DNA of 64,000 nucleotides from NCBI GenBank assembly GCA_013176395.1, contig JABMLP010000006.1, positions 1,736,001-1,800,000 of the forward strand, in the 5' to 3' direction. This document shows positions 27,969 to 39,722 of the stretch, piece after piece. A model generated the notes under the pieces. It did not search any database, had not been told where the DNA came from, and saw only the letters and a program-made list of their open reading frames with translations. Position numbers and translations under genes: made by a program. This DNA comes from Venturia oleaginea (Eukaryota > Ascomycota > Dothideomycetes > Venturiales > Venturiaceae). How positions within the stretch are numbered: the first letter of the stretch is position 1; each line of letters opens with the position of its first letter.

Positions 27969-29261
27969 AGCACTTCAAATCTAGCTTTATCCAAAGTTTT
28001 TCCCCAATTTTGATATGCTTCAGATCCGTGACTAGCCAGTTTTACCATTCATTGTGCGTTTAATAAGTCCAGGTCTCACAAACCAGCAATAATACAACCC
28101 GAGTTGAGACGGCTCGTCACCAAAAAAGCAGGCTCATTCATTCATCGACTTTACTGCTTCAACGCCTTCCACCATACGATACAATAACGATTCTTGCCAA
28201 TCATCATTACAGACAGGTCACCACTCTCATATCACCGTTCACAAACCCATTGGGACCAAATTTCTCACACTTTTTCCTGGCTGCTTATATCTGCGCCTTA
28301 TCACAGTTGTACCGGTTCTAGAAACTGTCGAGAAAATGAATCCGTGGGGTCGATCGGCTAATTATAAAAGCGAAGAAGTCGAAGAAGGTCCGAGAAAACG
28401 GACTGGAGGGGGAGCTTCGAATCTCAGTAATGGTATTGCATCAAGATGGGAGAGTAAGAGAATGTATTCCAACTTGTTATTTCAGTGAGGTCAGCCATGC
28501 CGGGCCGATATATCATGGATCTCGACAAGTCAGTCGAATATGTCAACATAGAGTAACGGCACAACCGAAGCAGGGTATCGACGCGGATGAGGTTAGCCGA
28601 AACTGGGAAGGATGACTGTATGGATCATGCTAATGGATCATTGCGACTCGATAAGACGGATACTGCGGAGAAGCGCGACCGTCTGCCATAATCACGGCAC
28701 AAATCCTGCTGGATGCATGCATTAACAATTGAGCTGAGGTTTGGGACATGGGTCTGCAGCAACGCTAGAAGATATTTCGACTATGTAGTCCGCTCGGTTG
28801 AAAGCTCACCCGCAAAACGAGGCTGAAGATTGTTAGAAGACGGTTCTCTGATCTTCTGAGCGTGAGGCTCAGATTCGCGCTTCTCATGCCGGCCTCTTGA
28901 TAGCCGAAAGTGGACGCGAAGAGGCCGCGATATTATGAGCGTAAACAACAGCCCAATTAGGACTTAGGCCCCTCCTAGCTTAGTTTACGGTATCGACGCG
29001 AAACGCGTCTGCGTCCTTACTTGTCCGCACTTTCATCTCGATTTGCATAGTAAATCCTTCAAGATCATACACGTGTTCGTTCTTCCATCATTGTATTGGA
29101 CTCGGAAATGCCTCGATCCACAACATTGCCTTTTCATCCCAAGGATGGCTCTCACTATGCATCTGGATTCTTCTCTCCCTTTCAAAAGCTTGATCCTACA
29201 TATATGACTTAAATTGATATTGCCTTTAGTCCAGGACCGGGATGAAAAGCTATCCACCGCA
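27969..29261. other. Intergenic with a possible small gene
   Basis: Apart from the short candidate gene at 28336-28614 I see no coding signal. Near 28.8-28.95 kb there are short inverted stretches (CGGCCTCTT and AAGAGGCCG) that could fold, with no known role. Confidence 0.4.
28336..28614 (+). CDS. Possible small unknown protein
   Basis: An ATG at 28336 opens a short hydrophilic frame beginning MNPWGRSANYKSEEVEE. A plausible intron (GTATTG...TTTCAG, about 28433-28484) would continue it into RSAMPGRYIMDLDKSVEYVNIE, which looks coding, but the end is unclear and another short intron would be needed to reach the downstream segment ending near 28614. I recognise no family. It may be a real small gene or the start of a decayed one. 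Confidence 0.25.
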
Positions 29262-31881
29262 ATGCCGCAACTGGAGTCGACCCCTGGGGCCTATGTCGAA
29301 ATTGGCGAGGAAACCATAATTGGAGCCTCCTCCATACACATTCGTTCCTCCAATGAAGCGACCAGTTTCGACTTTCGATTTCAAGTTGTCCGCCCGAACT
29401 TGTTCAGAACTACCTTCCAATCTGAACGTCACCCATTATCACCTTGGCCTAGCGCTAGAAAGCTCGAATCGCAAGCCCACAGCATCGACCTTTCATCCTA
29501 TTGGCCTGACGGACAATCAATCGTATTTAGCGTTGGACATATGACGGCCTCCGTGGAATGGGCTGATACAGCCGTCGTCTCTCTTGGGTGGAAAGGTGCC
29601 CCGGAACCGTTGCATCGAGATCTGGAGTATCGTTCATACACTTGCAATGGACTTGGGATCGCACACTACACTAAGCACCACAGAAATGCCCTACATGTAT
29701 GTTGGTCTGGGAGAAAAGGCCACTCCCATGGACCTGACTGGGCGCCATTTCCAGCTCTCTGCAAGGGACTGCTTGTGCTACCATGTACACAAGACCGATT
29801 CTTTGTACAAGCATCTGCCATTGTTGATCAAGGCAACGCCAGAAGGCTGCGTTGCCATCTTCTCTACGACGCATAGTAGAGGTTCTTGGTCTGTTGGGTC
29901 CGAGATTGACGGGTTGTGGGGCCATTACAAAGTATATCGACAAGATTACGGTGGCCTGGAAGAATATCTGATCATCGGGAGAACATTGAGAGAAGTCGTC
30001 AAACCGTATGCGGAGCTCGTGGGGTTCCCTCTGTTGGTACCAAAATGGGCCTTTGGATACATTTCTGGTGGTTACCAGTATTGCATGGGTGATGAGCCTC
30101 CAGCATGTGAGCAATTGCTTGCGTTTGCAGATAAGCTCAAAGCACACGACATACCCTGCTCAGCACATCAGATGAGCTCTGGCTATTCGATCTCCGAAAT
30201 GGAGCCAAAGGTAAGGAACGTCTTCAGTTGGAATCGGCATCGCTTTCCAGTTCCCGAGAAGTGAATTGCAGAGTATCACTCTCGAGGCATTCGACTTCTC
30301 ACCAACATCAAACCCTTTGTTCTCAAGTCTCACCCTGATTACCAGTATCTCCAAGAGAACAATGGACTTTTCACGGAGTCAACTGGGAGAACAGCCACCA
30401 TGCGGCTCTGGAGTGCTGGTGGAGGCGAGAGTGGTGAAGAAAGTCATATCGATTTCACATCAGAAGCAGCTTTCTGATGGTGGTTCAAAGGGGTGCGTAC
30501 ATTGAAGAAACAGGGAATCGATGCCATGTGGAACGATAACAACGAATACGTCTTACCTAATGATAGCTGGAATCTTGCACTCGAGAATATAATCTTGAGA
30601 GTCGAGACGGCAATTCCAAAGTTCCTTGAGCTATGGGGTCGAGCAATGCACACTGAGTTAGTGGGGAAAGCTTCACATGACGCTTTACTTAGCGTAGCGC
30701 CTAACGAGAGACCATTCGTGCTCACTCGAAGTGCAACGGCCGGAACTATGAAATACTGTCCGAGTGCTTGGAGTGGAGACAACGTCACAAGCTGGGCGTC
30801 AATGAAGGGGGCGAACATGCTCTCTTTGAACGCCGGAATATCGCTACTCCAATGCTCTGGCCATGACATTGGTGGCTTCGAGGGTAGGCAGAGATGACGT
30901 TGTCGTCCAGTTTATAGCTAATACTAGACAGGACCTCAGCCTTCGCCGGAGCTACTCTTACGGTGGGTTCAGCTTGGTATATACGGGCCACGTTTCGCAA
31001 TCAACTGTTTCAAGACATCTGCAAAGGACAATTCAATTAGCGAAGTTATCGAACCATGGATGTATCCGGAGATCACACCATTGATTCGTACGGCCATCAA
31101 ACGTAGATATGAGATCTTACCTTATATCTACTCACTTGCGATAGAGAGTCATCTTACTGCTTCGCCGCCGCAGAGATGGGTAGGCTGGGGTTATGAGGTT
31201 GATCCCGAGGTCTGGTCAAACTTCTTGAAAGAAGGCGAGGAACAATTCTGGTTCGGCGATTCATTGCTCATTGGAGGAGTTTTCCAGCTTGGTCAGACCA
31301 CGGCAAAGATGTACCTTCCGCGGAAGAGTGGAGCGGATCTCAACTACGGGTATGTGAATACCAACGCGCCACATGAGGACTTTGCTTCGGGACAGTGGGT
31401 TGAGATATCTTCCGAGTGGAAAAACAGCATCCCCGTGCTGGCGAAAGTTGGATCCGCTGTTCCTGTCGGCAAGGACTTTCAAACTCGTATACCCGGGGAG
31501 CTGAAGCCAGAATGTCTCACTCTTGAGGATGACGATTATCGCAGCATTGAGATATTTCCACCCAAAGGAACTTCACATGGGCAGACTTTCTCCTACACAT
31601 GGTATGAGGATGATGGAATTGCGTTACACCCAAGTATCTCCTCGTTCACCATCGAATACAGTTCGACCGACGAGAAGATTATATTCGGCCTCCAAAGAGG
31701 CGTCGATAATGTGTTCCAACCTCCGTGGCGTGAGGTCAACGTTATCTTACTCCCGGGCGATGAAAGACATCTTGTTTCGGATTTGGGTGATCCCTTGCCA
31801 AGCTCCAAGAGCGACAGACGAGGTCGGCAACTATGGACTCTTCAGCTTGATCGAGAGATAAAAGTAAAATGTTCGGTCTGA
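29262..31881 (+). pseudogene. GH31 alpha-glucosidase/alpha-xylosidase-like pseudogene
   Basis: Translation across the region recovers a near full-length GH31 protein. The catalytic nucleophile motif WNDNNEY is intact, as is the acid/base region WSGDNVTSW, and the C-terminal beta-sandwich reaches a normal stop. One ordinary intron (about 30890-30937) splices cleanly. The frame is broken three times: a 4-bp tandem duplication ATGTATGT at 29695-29702 shifts the frame just where family members read HVGLGEKA, and in-frame TGA codons lie at 30262-30264 and 30475-30477 with homologous sequence continuing in the same frame on both sides. These cannot be removed together by normal introns. GH31 enzymes release alpha-linked sugars from glycans; this copy should not make a full protein unless the breaks are sequence errors. 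Confidence 0.8.
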
Positions 31882-32477
31882 ACGTGTAGGATTTCCGTGT
31901 CGTATTCCTCAGTGCTCTTTCCTCTTGAGATCAGAGGATGTGCCGCTCACTCATCTTATCATCGAATAGTTCTCCGCAGGCAACCGTAAAGTTTGCCAGA
32001 ATCTCGGATTCGCTTCTGAGAAAGTTGCAGCAAGTTCCGCCATCCCAAATTTTCGGTTGCTCCTGCCAAGTCAGATCTCAACGCGCCAGGCGCGACGAAG
32101 TAAACTCACAGCAGGCTCGTCCATTCAACGTCGACAGGAGTAAATTTGGGTTCAAGGGACGACGCTAGAAGCGATGTCGATATTGCTAAGTTCCTGGCAA
32201 TTCATAGGCGAAGACGTGGCAGGAATTTATCAAGAACAAGATTGAGTTGAGAGAAATAAGCGGACCAGCCATTCATGGTGTCTATCAAGTGCGAGCGATC
32301 TGAATTGGTGAAGCCACCGTGAAGTCGTTCCTGCATGCATCATCTCCGAGTACATTGCAGCGCCATGTTTCTCGTCAAGGAATGTAAACAACAACACCAA
32401 CACGCATCAAAGCCAGCCGTGTTCAGCTATCATTTACCACATCACATCGTTTCTAAAGCTATAACAATCCCTCCAAA
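31882..32477. other. Intergenic
   Basis: No gene seen. It should hold the promoter of the UBA-like gene at its right end. Confidence 0.5.
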
Positions 32478-33661
32478 ATGAACGGCAACAATTCTGAACT
32501 TGAGGAGCAACAAGAGAGAATCCCAGTAGAAATGGCAAGAAAAGCGAAGAACCTGAAGAATCGACCGCAAAAGACCAGAGCACAGCTACGCGTCGAGTTC
32601 GCGGAGAAGGACCAAGAAGACAATGCCAGCATTGAAGCAAATAGCAGCAGCTCAGCAAGCATGCCCAATCCTAATCTAGGTGCGGAAAAGAAGAGGAGGA
32701 AGAAGAATGGCCCCAAAATACCACCAAACAACCTCTCCCAGAAGAGCAAGGGAAATCGAGTTCTTAATCTTGTCATGGCTAATGCCAAGGAACAGACTAT
32801 AGATTGAGTTACTACAAGATACACTACCGAGACGCCATCAAGCGCTGCAATGACTATTGGAAAGACAAGGACTACAGAAATCTCGACCATCGCATAGCCT
32901 GGATGAACCACAACAAGGGCCTCAAAGACAATAAATTACCCCAAATCTGGGAACCGTGGCGAGAAGACCAAATCAGAGACAGCGAATTTTTTTGGCGCGA
33001 TGAGAATCGAGATTCTGTCTTCAGTGATTCGAATACAAAGAGATGGGAGGCAGAGAATGAGAGACGTGCTGCTGAAGGCAAGCGACCTCTCAATCGCGAT
33101 CGTATTCGTCCATGGTTCCAGCTTCCGGTATATGTGCCGTACGATCATATGGGAGAATCGCCACCGCCTGGAGTGGAACTACCGAGGACTTCCAGCACCA
33201 ATCCACGATATCATGATCGCGAAATCAGATTTGCCAGGACCACACGCGCACAGTTTACTTTACCGCCAGATGTTGATGCTGTACCTTTGTTGGTAGCGAT
33301 GGAGGCGAACTGCAAGAAAGACAAGGGAATGAATGACTCTGCAGGCCAGAAACCTGATGCTGCAAGCAAGGATGATGAAGGTGTCGTGGGATGGTTGGAG
33401 AAATACGGTAAGGAGTTCTACCTAGCCGACGCACCCGAGCAACCCGATCCCAGCACCGCGGACTTCGGGGAAGAGTTAATAGCACACGTGGAAAATATTG
33501 CAACACCCACAGCCACGGACGAACTGATCGGGGAGTTCATGAGTATTTGTGGAACGATAGATCGGAACGAGGCGGCAATGTATCTGGAAATGTGCGACTG
33601 TAACCTTGGCGATGCTCTTTACTTGTTCTGCGAAGACGATGCTGTTAACTATGGAGGATAA
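32478..33661 (+). CDS. Unknown protein with UBA-like C-terminus
   Basis: The ATG at 32478 opens a Lys/Glu-rich, probably disordered N-terminus, and the main body reads from about 32800 in another frame. One intron must join them; GTGCGG at 32680 to CAG at 32795 (116 nt, with a CTAAT branch site 12 nt before the end) keeps frame and gives 355 aa, but the donor is weak and an acceptor at 32789 also fits. The body has a Trp/Tyr-rich segment (YYKIHYRDAIKRCNDYW) of unknown function. The last 45 residues resemble a UBA-like helical domain that binds ubiquitin (FMSICGTIDRNEAAMYLEMC then GDALYLFCED). A ubiquitin-linked role is inferred from that end only. Confidence 0.65.
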
Positions 33662-34242
33662 GTAGGCCTACTTCTAGACAGATGGACGATTCTGTTGGCC
33701 AGTAGTTGAATGGGAATGCGAAGCCTATAGGGAAGACATTGTTAGTGGAGTTTGATTTGAGCGCTGGGTTTGGGTATACTCTCTTGTACACTTGGGCTTT
33801 GGCTCCAGACATCCATTCATCCATTCGTTCGGCGTAGTTGTAGAAATATTCAAATCATGGATTGCTGCCACCTTCTGGTCCCTGGGAAGCGACTTGGCTG
33901 GATTGTCGAAGTTGAAGTTGGGCCAAATTGGCGCGGGCACGTGAACTCGGGCCAGCTTTGAGGCGTCACGGTTGTTTGGCCGACAATAAGGCAGCGTGCA
34001 CTATTCTCTACCTTTTGGCGTCGTAGAGTGCAATATTCTCCTGTTTTGACACCGAACAGCCGTTACTCCTAATCCGCCAAAGCGACGGATCCCTTCGACA
34101 GCCCGTTTCAAAGCGATATACACCTGCGCGACTTGACAACCCCTCTTGCCCAACCTATAATACTTTCCCACAACCTCGATCCTCCTTACATACACCGCGT
34201 ATACCAGCCCGACACTGATTAAAACTATCGACAACCGCAATC
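33662..34242. other. Intergenic, promoter of the ArfGAP gene
   Basis: No gene seen between the two rightward genes. Confidence 0.5.
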
Positions 34243-36110
34243 ATGTCGCGAAGAGGACCAGCGGCCGATCCTGCCGAGAAGAATAGGAACACGTTGAAAC
34301 AGTTGGTTAAGCTTGAGACGAACAAGAGTTGTTCCGACTGCAAAAGGAACAAGCGTGGGTACACTGGCAAACATCTACAAGAGGACGAAGAGACTGACTG
34401 CGATACATAGACCCAAGATGGGCAAGTTGGAATCTGGGCGTGTTCATGTGCATTCGGTATGAAACTGCAAGACCTGGGGAGAACTACTGGACATTGGCTG
34501 ACAATGGCGATGCAGATGCTCAGGAATCCACCGTGGTATGGGAACACATATAAGCAGAGTCAAATCCGTGGATTTGGATACATGGACCGACGAACAATTG
34601 GCAAGCATGTTGCGATGGGGCAATGCACGCGCGAACAAGTAGGTGGTGCTTGTATATGATGAGCAGACAAGACGCTGACAGAGACAGATACTGGGAAGCG
34701 AAACTGGCACCTGGACACATGCCCTCGGAGTCCAAGATTGAGAACTTTATCCGAACAAAGTATGAATCGAAGCGTTGGGTTATGGACGGTCCTATGCCAG
34801 ATCCTTCTACACTAGAGGTTGAAGGCGACGACGATGTGGTGAGTTCCACTATCCATATATACACATAAATTCGAGGCTTACTCTTCTAGCCCTTGAACGT
34901 TGTCCAGCAGAAGGTAGTGATAGAGAGATCTGCTTCTCAGAGACAAGCTGCCCCACCACCTGGACGTGCAGGACAATCAGCTGTTACCCGTCAAGCTCCA
35001 GTGGTAGACTTGTTTGGTGATGAGCCAGTGCCAGCACCAGCTCGGCCGAGTACAGGACCGCCCATGTCCAAACCTCCACCAAAGGCTGAAGCTGCTCCTC
35101 CCAAAGCGACGAAGCCAGCCGATTCTCTACTTGGACTCGACTTTTTTGGATCGGCACCAGCAGCGCCTCCAGACCGGCCCTCGAGTACGTCCGCAACATC
35201 TTCCAGTGCAACGAATTCAAGACCAGACCTAAAACAATCCATTCTATCACTTTACGCATCCAAGCCCGCCGCAGCGCCTGCCCCTCAACAACAGTATCAA
35301 GCATCGGCAGGCCAATTCGGCGGTATGACTTCTCCTCAGACGCAATCCCCACCTGAGAAACAATCAGCTTTTGGTGGAATGAACGATGCGTTTGGCGGCT
35401 TGAATTTTGGCGCCCCAGCTGCTCAACAACAACCCGCGAAGCCATCCCCATTTGCTGGATTGGCGGGTATGGGCACGAAATCGATGGCAGCGCCACCAAA
35501 AGCCACGCCATCAGCGTACGGAGGTGGTGGTAGCTTCTTCGACACACCAACATCCCCACCAAACACGACTTCACAACCACCTGCTCCTTCAAGAAACTTC
35601 AGTTCGAACAGTGGTTTTGGAGACTTCTTCTCAAACTCATCCCCTGTAGCATCGCCCGCCGCAGCAGCGCCGCCTCAAAACAACAACGGCCTTTTCGATC
35701 TAATGGGCGATTCCATGGGACCGGCACCTGCTGCTGCCAAGCAGACACCTGCATACAACAACTCCGCTTTCAACCTCTCCAACCCGGCGCCTTCGAAACC
35801 CGCAGTCTCAGCTCAGAAGTCGTCATTCTCGGCTAATCTGAGCAGCAATGATGTATGGGGATCCTCAAGCGATGCTTGGGGCGATTCAAAACCTGCTGCT
35901 GCCGCTGCTGCGCAGATGCCCGCCGCTTCCAACAATGGTTGGGGAGCTCCGATGACTGCGACAAAGGCTACGAGCCCGCAAGTAACTGCGGATGACGATT
36001 TCGGAGGATGGAGTAGTGCGCCTCATGCTTCTACCTCCACGGCAACTCCGGCAAAACCTGCTGCTTTTAATTCCGGGAATGATGACTTGTTCTCAAATGT
36101 ATGGGAGTAG
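34243..36110 (+). CDS. AGE2: ArfGAP of the Age2/SMAP type
   Basis: Five exons (34243-34354, 34411-34456, 34516-34638, 34688-34838, 34890-36110) give 550 aa. The introns rebuild a complete ArfGAP zinc finger: CSDC ... CIRC with the arginine finger region [12 protein letters not shown] and [13 protein letters not shown]. It stimulates GTP hydrolysis on Arf GTPases and so controls coat release in trans-Golgi and endosomal transport. The C-terminal 400 residues are Pro/Ala/Gln/Asn-rich and disordered, with repeated short acidic-hydrophobic motifs ([24 protein letters not shown]) that look like clathrin- or adaptor-binding sites. The second exon is only 46 nt; I chose its 3' junction because it restores the CSGI residues of the finger. 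Confidence 0.92.
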
Positions 36111-36583
36111 GGTGTTTTCCCTTAGTCAACTTGAGGCGCCTAGATTAGCATCGATGCTGATGTATTCCTACTGGCTTGTGGATAGAATGTTGTGCAAAGG
36201 GATGACGAGCGACGATTTTCAAGCGCGATGATTTGCATGTCTGTAGATAACTCTGGGGTTGAAAACAAGGTTCTGTTTGAGCTGTGCATAAAGCGTTCGC
36301 AATATGTATGTTTCTGCTGTCTGTATTACAAAGCTGGGCAAGATGCTCGATGTGAATTGAATACTATGGAAATGAGGAGACTGAATCCCCCTTCGCGGGA
36401 TATTGTATCACGCTAAGACTTCCGTGAAGTTGGCCGCAGTTATCGTGTCCGTGTCGCATCGCATTGGGAACCTGCATCATAGAACTACAACAGCGACTTC
36501 AACAAATCCAGCGCACCCTTACAACCTCGGAGACGAAGAAATATTCACTTCACATAAATCCACATCCATCCAGACCTCCAAAG
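36111..36583. other. Intergenic
   Basis: No gene seen; contains the ArfGAP 3' end and the SNARE gene promoter. Confidence 0.5.
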
Positions 36584-37020
36584 ATGTCCTCAGAAGCCTA
36601 CGAACGCGAAAGGTACTCACATCCTCCTCGTCTTGTCCCTACCAACTCCCACCCAACTCTCCTCCTTCCCAAGACATGAATCATAAACCTTAACACGCGC
36701 CCCCTAGACAAAATAACGCGCGCCTCAGCGAACTCAGCTCTAAAGTCTCCGCCCTACGCGGCGTAACAGTAGACATCTACAACAACGCCTCGGACACAAC
36801 CCTGATCGAACGCAACCAGGAGGTTTTTTCGAGCATGGGCACGAGTATTAAGAATAGTAGTCAGAGGTTGGGTAGGATGGCGCGGCAGGGGAATAAAATG
36901 GCGGTTTTGAAGTTGGCGGCGGGGATTTCGGGGGTGGTGGTTGTGCTTTGGTGGGTTGGAGGGTGGGTTTTCGGGGGATTGGGGAAAGGGAGGGGAGGGG
37001 GGCCTGAGACGGGGCGGTGA
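36584..37020 (+). CDS. Bet1/Sft1-like Qc-SNARE
   Basis: Two exons (36584-36612 and 36708-37020) give 113 aa. The first exon codes only nine codons and a part, a common layout for this gene. The middle forms one heptad-patterned SNARE helix (LSELSSKVSALRGVTVDIYNN then LIERNQEVFSSM), followed by a single C-terminal membrane anchor (LKLAAGISGVVVVLWWVGGW) and a short Gly-rich tail. It should be a tail-anchored v-SNARE of ER-Golgi or intra-Golgi transport. The glutamine expected at the central ionic layer is not obvious. It lies next to the ArfGAP gene, another Golgi traffic factor, but the two have separate promoters. Confidence 0.85.
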
Positions 37021-37497
37021 GGTGGGAAGATTGGGGGTGGAGGGTGAAGAGAGGGGTGTGTGTGAATGGGTGGATGCTGGAGTTTGGGTTCTTGTCTATA
37101 CTGCATTTGGAGCGGGGTTGGAGTTTTAGCATTGCATGGGCAGTGTTTGGGTATCGCTTGATATGGGATGCATGGGTATTGGGTTCGTGTATTAGTGTGG
37201 CACTGTTCTTGGATTGGGGATTGGATACGATAATTGGCGTGCCCGGGAGGGCGACACTATATGCCCAGTAGAGAGGGCCTTATGTTGAATCGAGGATTTG
37301 TGCATGAGTGTGTAACACCAAGGCAAAAATAAAGATTCTTTCCACAGCTCCAGCATGTGCGAACTTTCATGCTGTATCTCCAAAATGTCAATCGTCATAT
37401 CCAGACAGTTTTATACATAAGCTCCGCTAGAATCACCATACCGTCTACAACAACCCTCCGCTTGCTATCACCACCCGCAACAACTCCCAAACATCCA
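37021..37497. other. Intergenic between convergent genes
   Basis: The SNARE gene ends at the left and the MsrB gene at the right. The left part is strongly G-rich on the plus strand. No gene seen. Confidence 0.5.
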
Positions 37498-38149
37498 CTA
37501 TTTCTCCTCCCCTTTAAACTTCAAACTAACACTATTAACGCAATGCCTCTCATCCGTCGGCGTCGCATATCCCTCCCCCTTGAAAACATGTCCCAAATGC
37601 CCCCCACAATTCGAACAAACAATCTCCGTCCTCTCCATTCCGAATGTCCTATCCGTGTGTCTTGTTATGGCACCGGGGACACCATCAAAGAATGCCGGCC
37701 AGCCGCAGCCAGACTTAAATTTATGGTTGGCATTGTAGAGGGGCGCGTCGCAGGCGACGCAGTTGTATGTTCCGGATGTGGGCATGTGTTTATCGTATTC
37801 GCCTGTGAAGGGGGCTTCGGTGCCTTGTTTACGAACGACGCGGAATTGTTCTGTGAGGCGTTAGTTTGGTAGTTGAGGAGGAGGGGGGAATGGAGAGGAA
37901 GGGAAGCATACCTGGTGAGAGGACGGCTCGCCATTCGTCGTCGGATTTTTGAACTGGATAGGACATATTTCTTGTTGTGGCGGAGGAACTGAAGAGAGAG
38001 CTGAGGAAGGGGATTGGCATGGATTGTTTTATGGAGGAGGGACGGAAGAGAGGTTGTAGTGCTTTTTGAGTTGTTGGAAAGGTACGGGTTGTTATGTTTG
38101 TGAAGATGGAGATTGATTTCGTTATGGAGATGAAGGAAGGGAAGCGCAT
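37498..38149 (-). CDS. msrB: Peptide-methionine (R)-S-oxide reductase
   Basis: Two exons (38149-37912 and 37850-37498) give 196 aa. The MsrB core is complete: zinc-binding CVAC and CSNC pairs, GCGWPAF, and the catalytic cysteine in RHCVNS. It reduces methionine-R-sulfoxide in proteins using thioredoxin, repairing oxidative damage. The first 60 residues are rich in Ser, Thr, Phe and Arg without acidic residues, as in a mitochondrial presequence, and a second ATG at MSYPVQKSDDEW would give a cytosolic form, so dual localisation is likely. The gene is convergent with the SNARE gene. Confidence 0.93.
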
Positions 38150-38373
38150 TTGTTATATAGAGGCAGGTGGTTGGTAGAGTAGGACTTGATAAGTGTACGG
38201 AAGGTTGTAGGAGAATTGACATGGAATCGATTGAGCTTCGGGCTTGGCGTTATTTGTCATTGACGCCACTGATAGTTGCATCATGCATTTTTGATGAAGT
38301 ACAATTACGTCCACCAATCATCATGAATTGGGCGTCGTAAGGCGCAGCAATTGTTCTTCTATTTTTGATGTGA

Positions 38374-38793
38374 GAAACGCTTTTTCATGACCTCATCAAT
38401 CCCCAAATCCTTATCAGCCATACGTTCTACGTCCAAATTCATACAACCAACCATCTAGAATTCCACCACTGCCAAGGCCGATTTGTCAAATTCACCTGGA
38501 GAATCGATTCAAAAGGCGTTCTGGTAGCCACAGGATGGAAAGAAAGTTGCTTGTCTCGTCATCATAGGTGTAACAATTGTAGCGCCGGTGACGAAGATTC
38601 TGAGTTCTTGACTAGTTTGCCCAAACTTAGGTGTGGTGATTATGGGGAATATGAGGGACTGGGGAGGAGGCGATGGTACAGGGATTTTAGGATTCGATTT
38701 GTTTGCGAGGAGGAGAAATGCAACGAGGTATGTGTGGACGTAGTGGGGAGGAAGAGCTGTGAGGTAGATGGTAAGAGCCAGCTTGGATCATGA
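38374..38793 (+). pseudogene. Cysteine-containing open frame without start codon
   Basis: A continuous frame of 139 codons runs from just after a TGA to a TGA and has no ATG. It contains several Cys pairs (HRCNNC, later FVCEEEKCNEVC) and aromatic residues spaced like a zinc-binding fold. It could be an internal exon, or the remains of a small zinc-binding protein. I found no upstream exon that joins in frame. Confidence 0.3.
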
Positions 38794-39583
38794 GGTTGGT
38801 CGGTTGATTTGGTGGGACTAGGGTCCTGTTGTCTCATACACTTTCTACAGGTGGGTAACGAAACATGCTTCTAAAAAACAAGGCTGTAAGTCGAGATCGA
38901 GATAGAATTTTACGGCAAAGGTATACAAGTCCCATTACAAACATACGAGCCATCAATCGTGTATTCACTAACACTCTATACCGTGTGCTCCTCAGCTCCA
39001 AGTCTCAGCACCTGACCGCCGGAAGTATACGGCTACCATTCTTCAAAACTCCGCCTTGTTGACTCGTCAGAATGCCTTGTCTAACAAAGCAAATACCGCC
39101 ACCACCCTGATTAGGCCAACACTACTTCATCTCCCTGTGAGATTTAGTGCCCACCAACATGCCTTGAATCTCATTAGCAAATCCAACAAAAATAAGATCA
39201 TACTTGATGAGTGCTGTATGTAGAGCAGGAATAACGACATGATTTCTCACCCGTAGGCGTCTTTCCTCTTCCTCAAGAGAAACGTTTGATAGAAAATGGC
39301 GAGAGTCAAGCCAATACGCTCCACTCTATCAATCGACCTCCCAGTCCATCCCTTCACACAAGCCGATCGAGCAAAATGACCCAGACAACCACGCAGTACC
39401 TCGAGTAAAGACCCAACATAACACAAAACTCCCACCTCACAAACACAACCTCTCTCCAATCAGCCAACAAAATCCCATAACACCTGCTCCATCCTCACCT
39501 CTTCGTTTAGGATGCCCACCATCCTCGCCTAGTAACTTCACTCCATCTACTCCTACGTTCCAACTAACACCCACCCAGTATCC

Positions 39584-39722
39584 TCTCCTGGCTCGATATC
39601 CACGCCTGGTTTGAAATTAACGACTGGTCAGGCAGATGGACATGTCCTCATTGCGATACCAAGAACCCCGTCTTCACCTCAGTGTATCATAATTGTAATG
39701 TGTTGGTTCATGAGATATAATA
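39584..39722 (+). pseudogene. Exon-like fragment with CPHC motif
   Basis: The stretch reads ILSWLDIHAWFEINDWSGR followed by WTCPHCDTKNPVF and a further cysteine, then a stop. The Trp-x-Cys-Pro-x-x-Cys pattern resembles zinc-ribbon segments in fungal hypothetical proteins. No start codon or neighbouring exon is evident, so this is a fragment at best. Confidence 0.25.
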
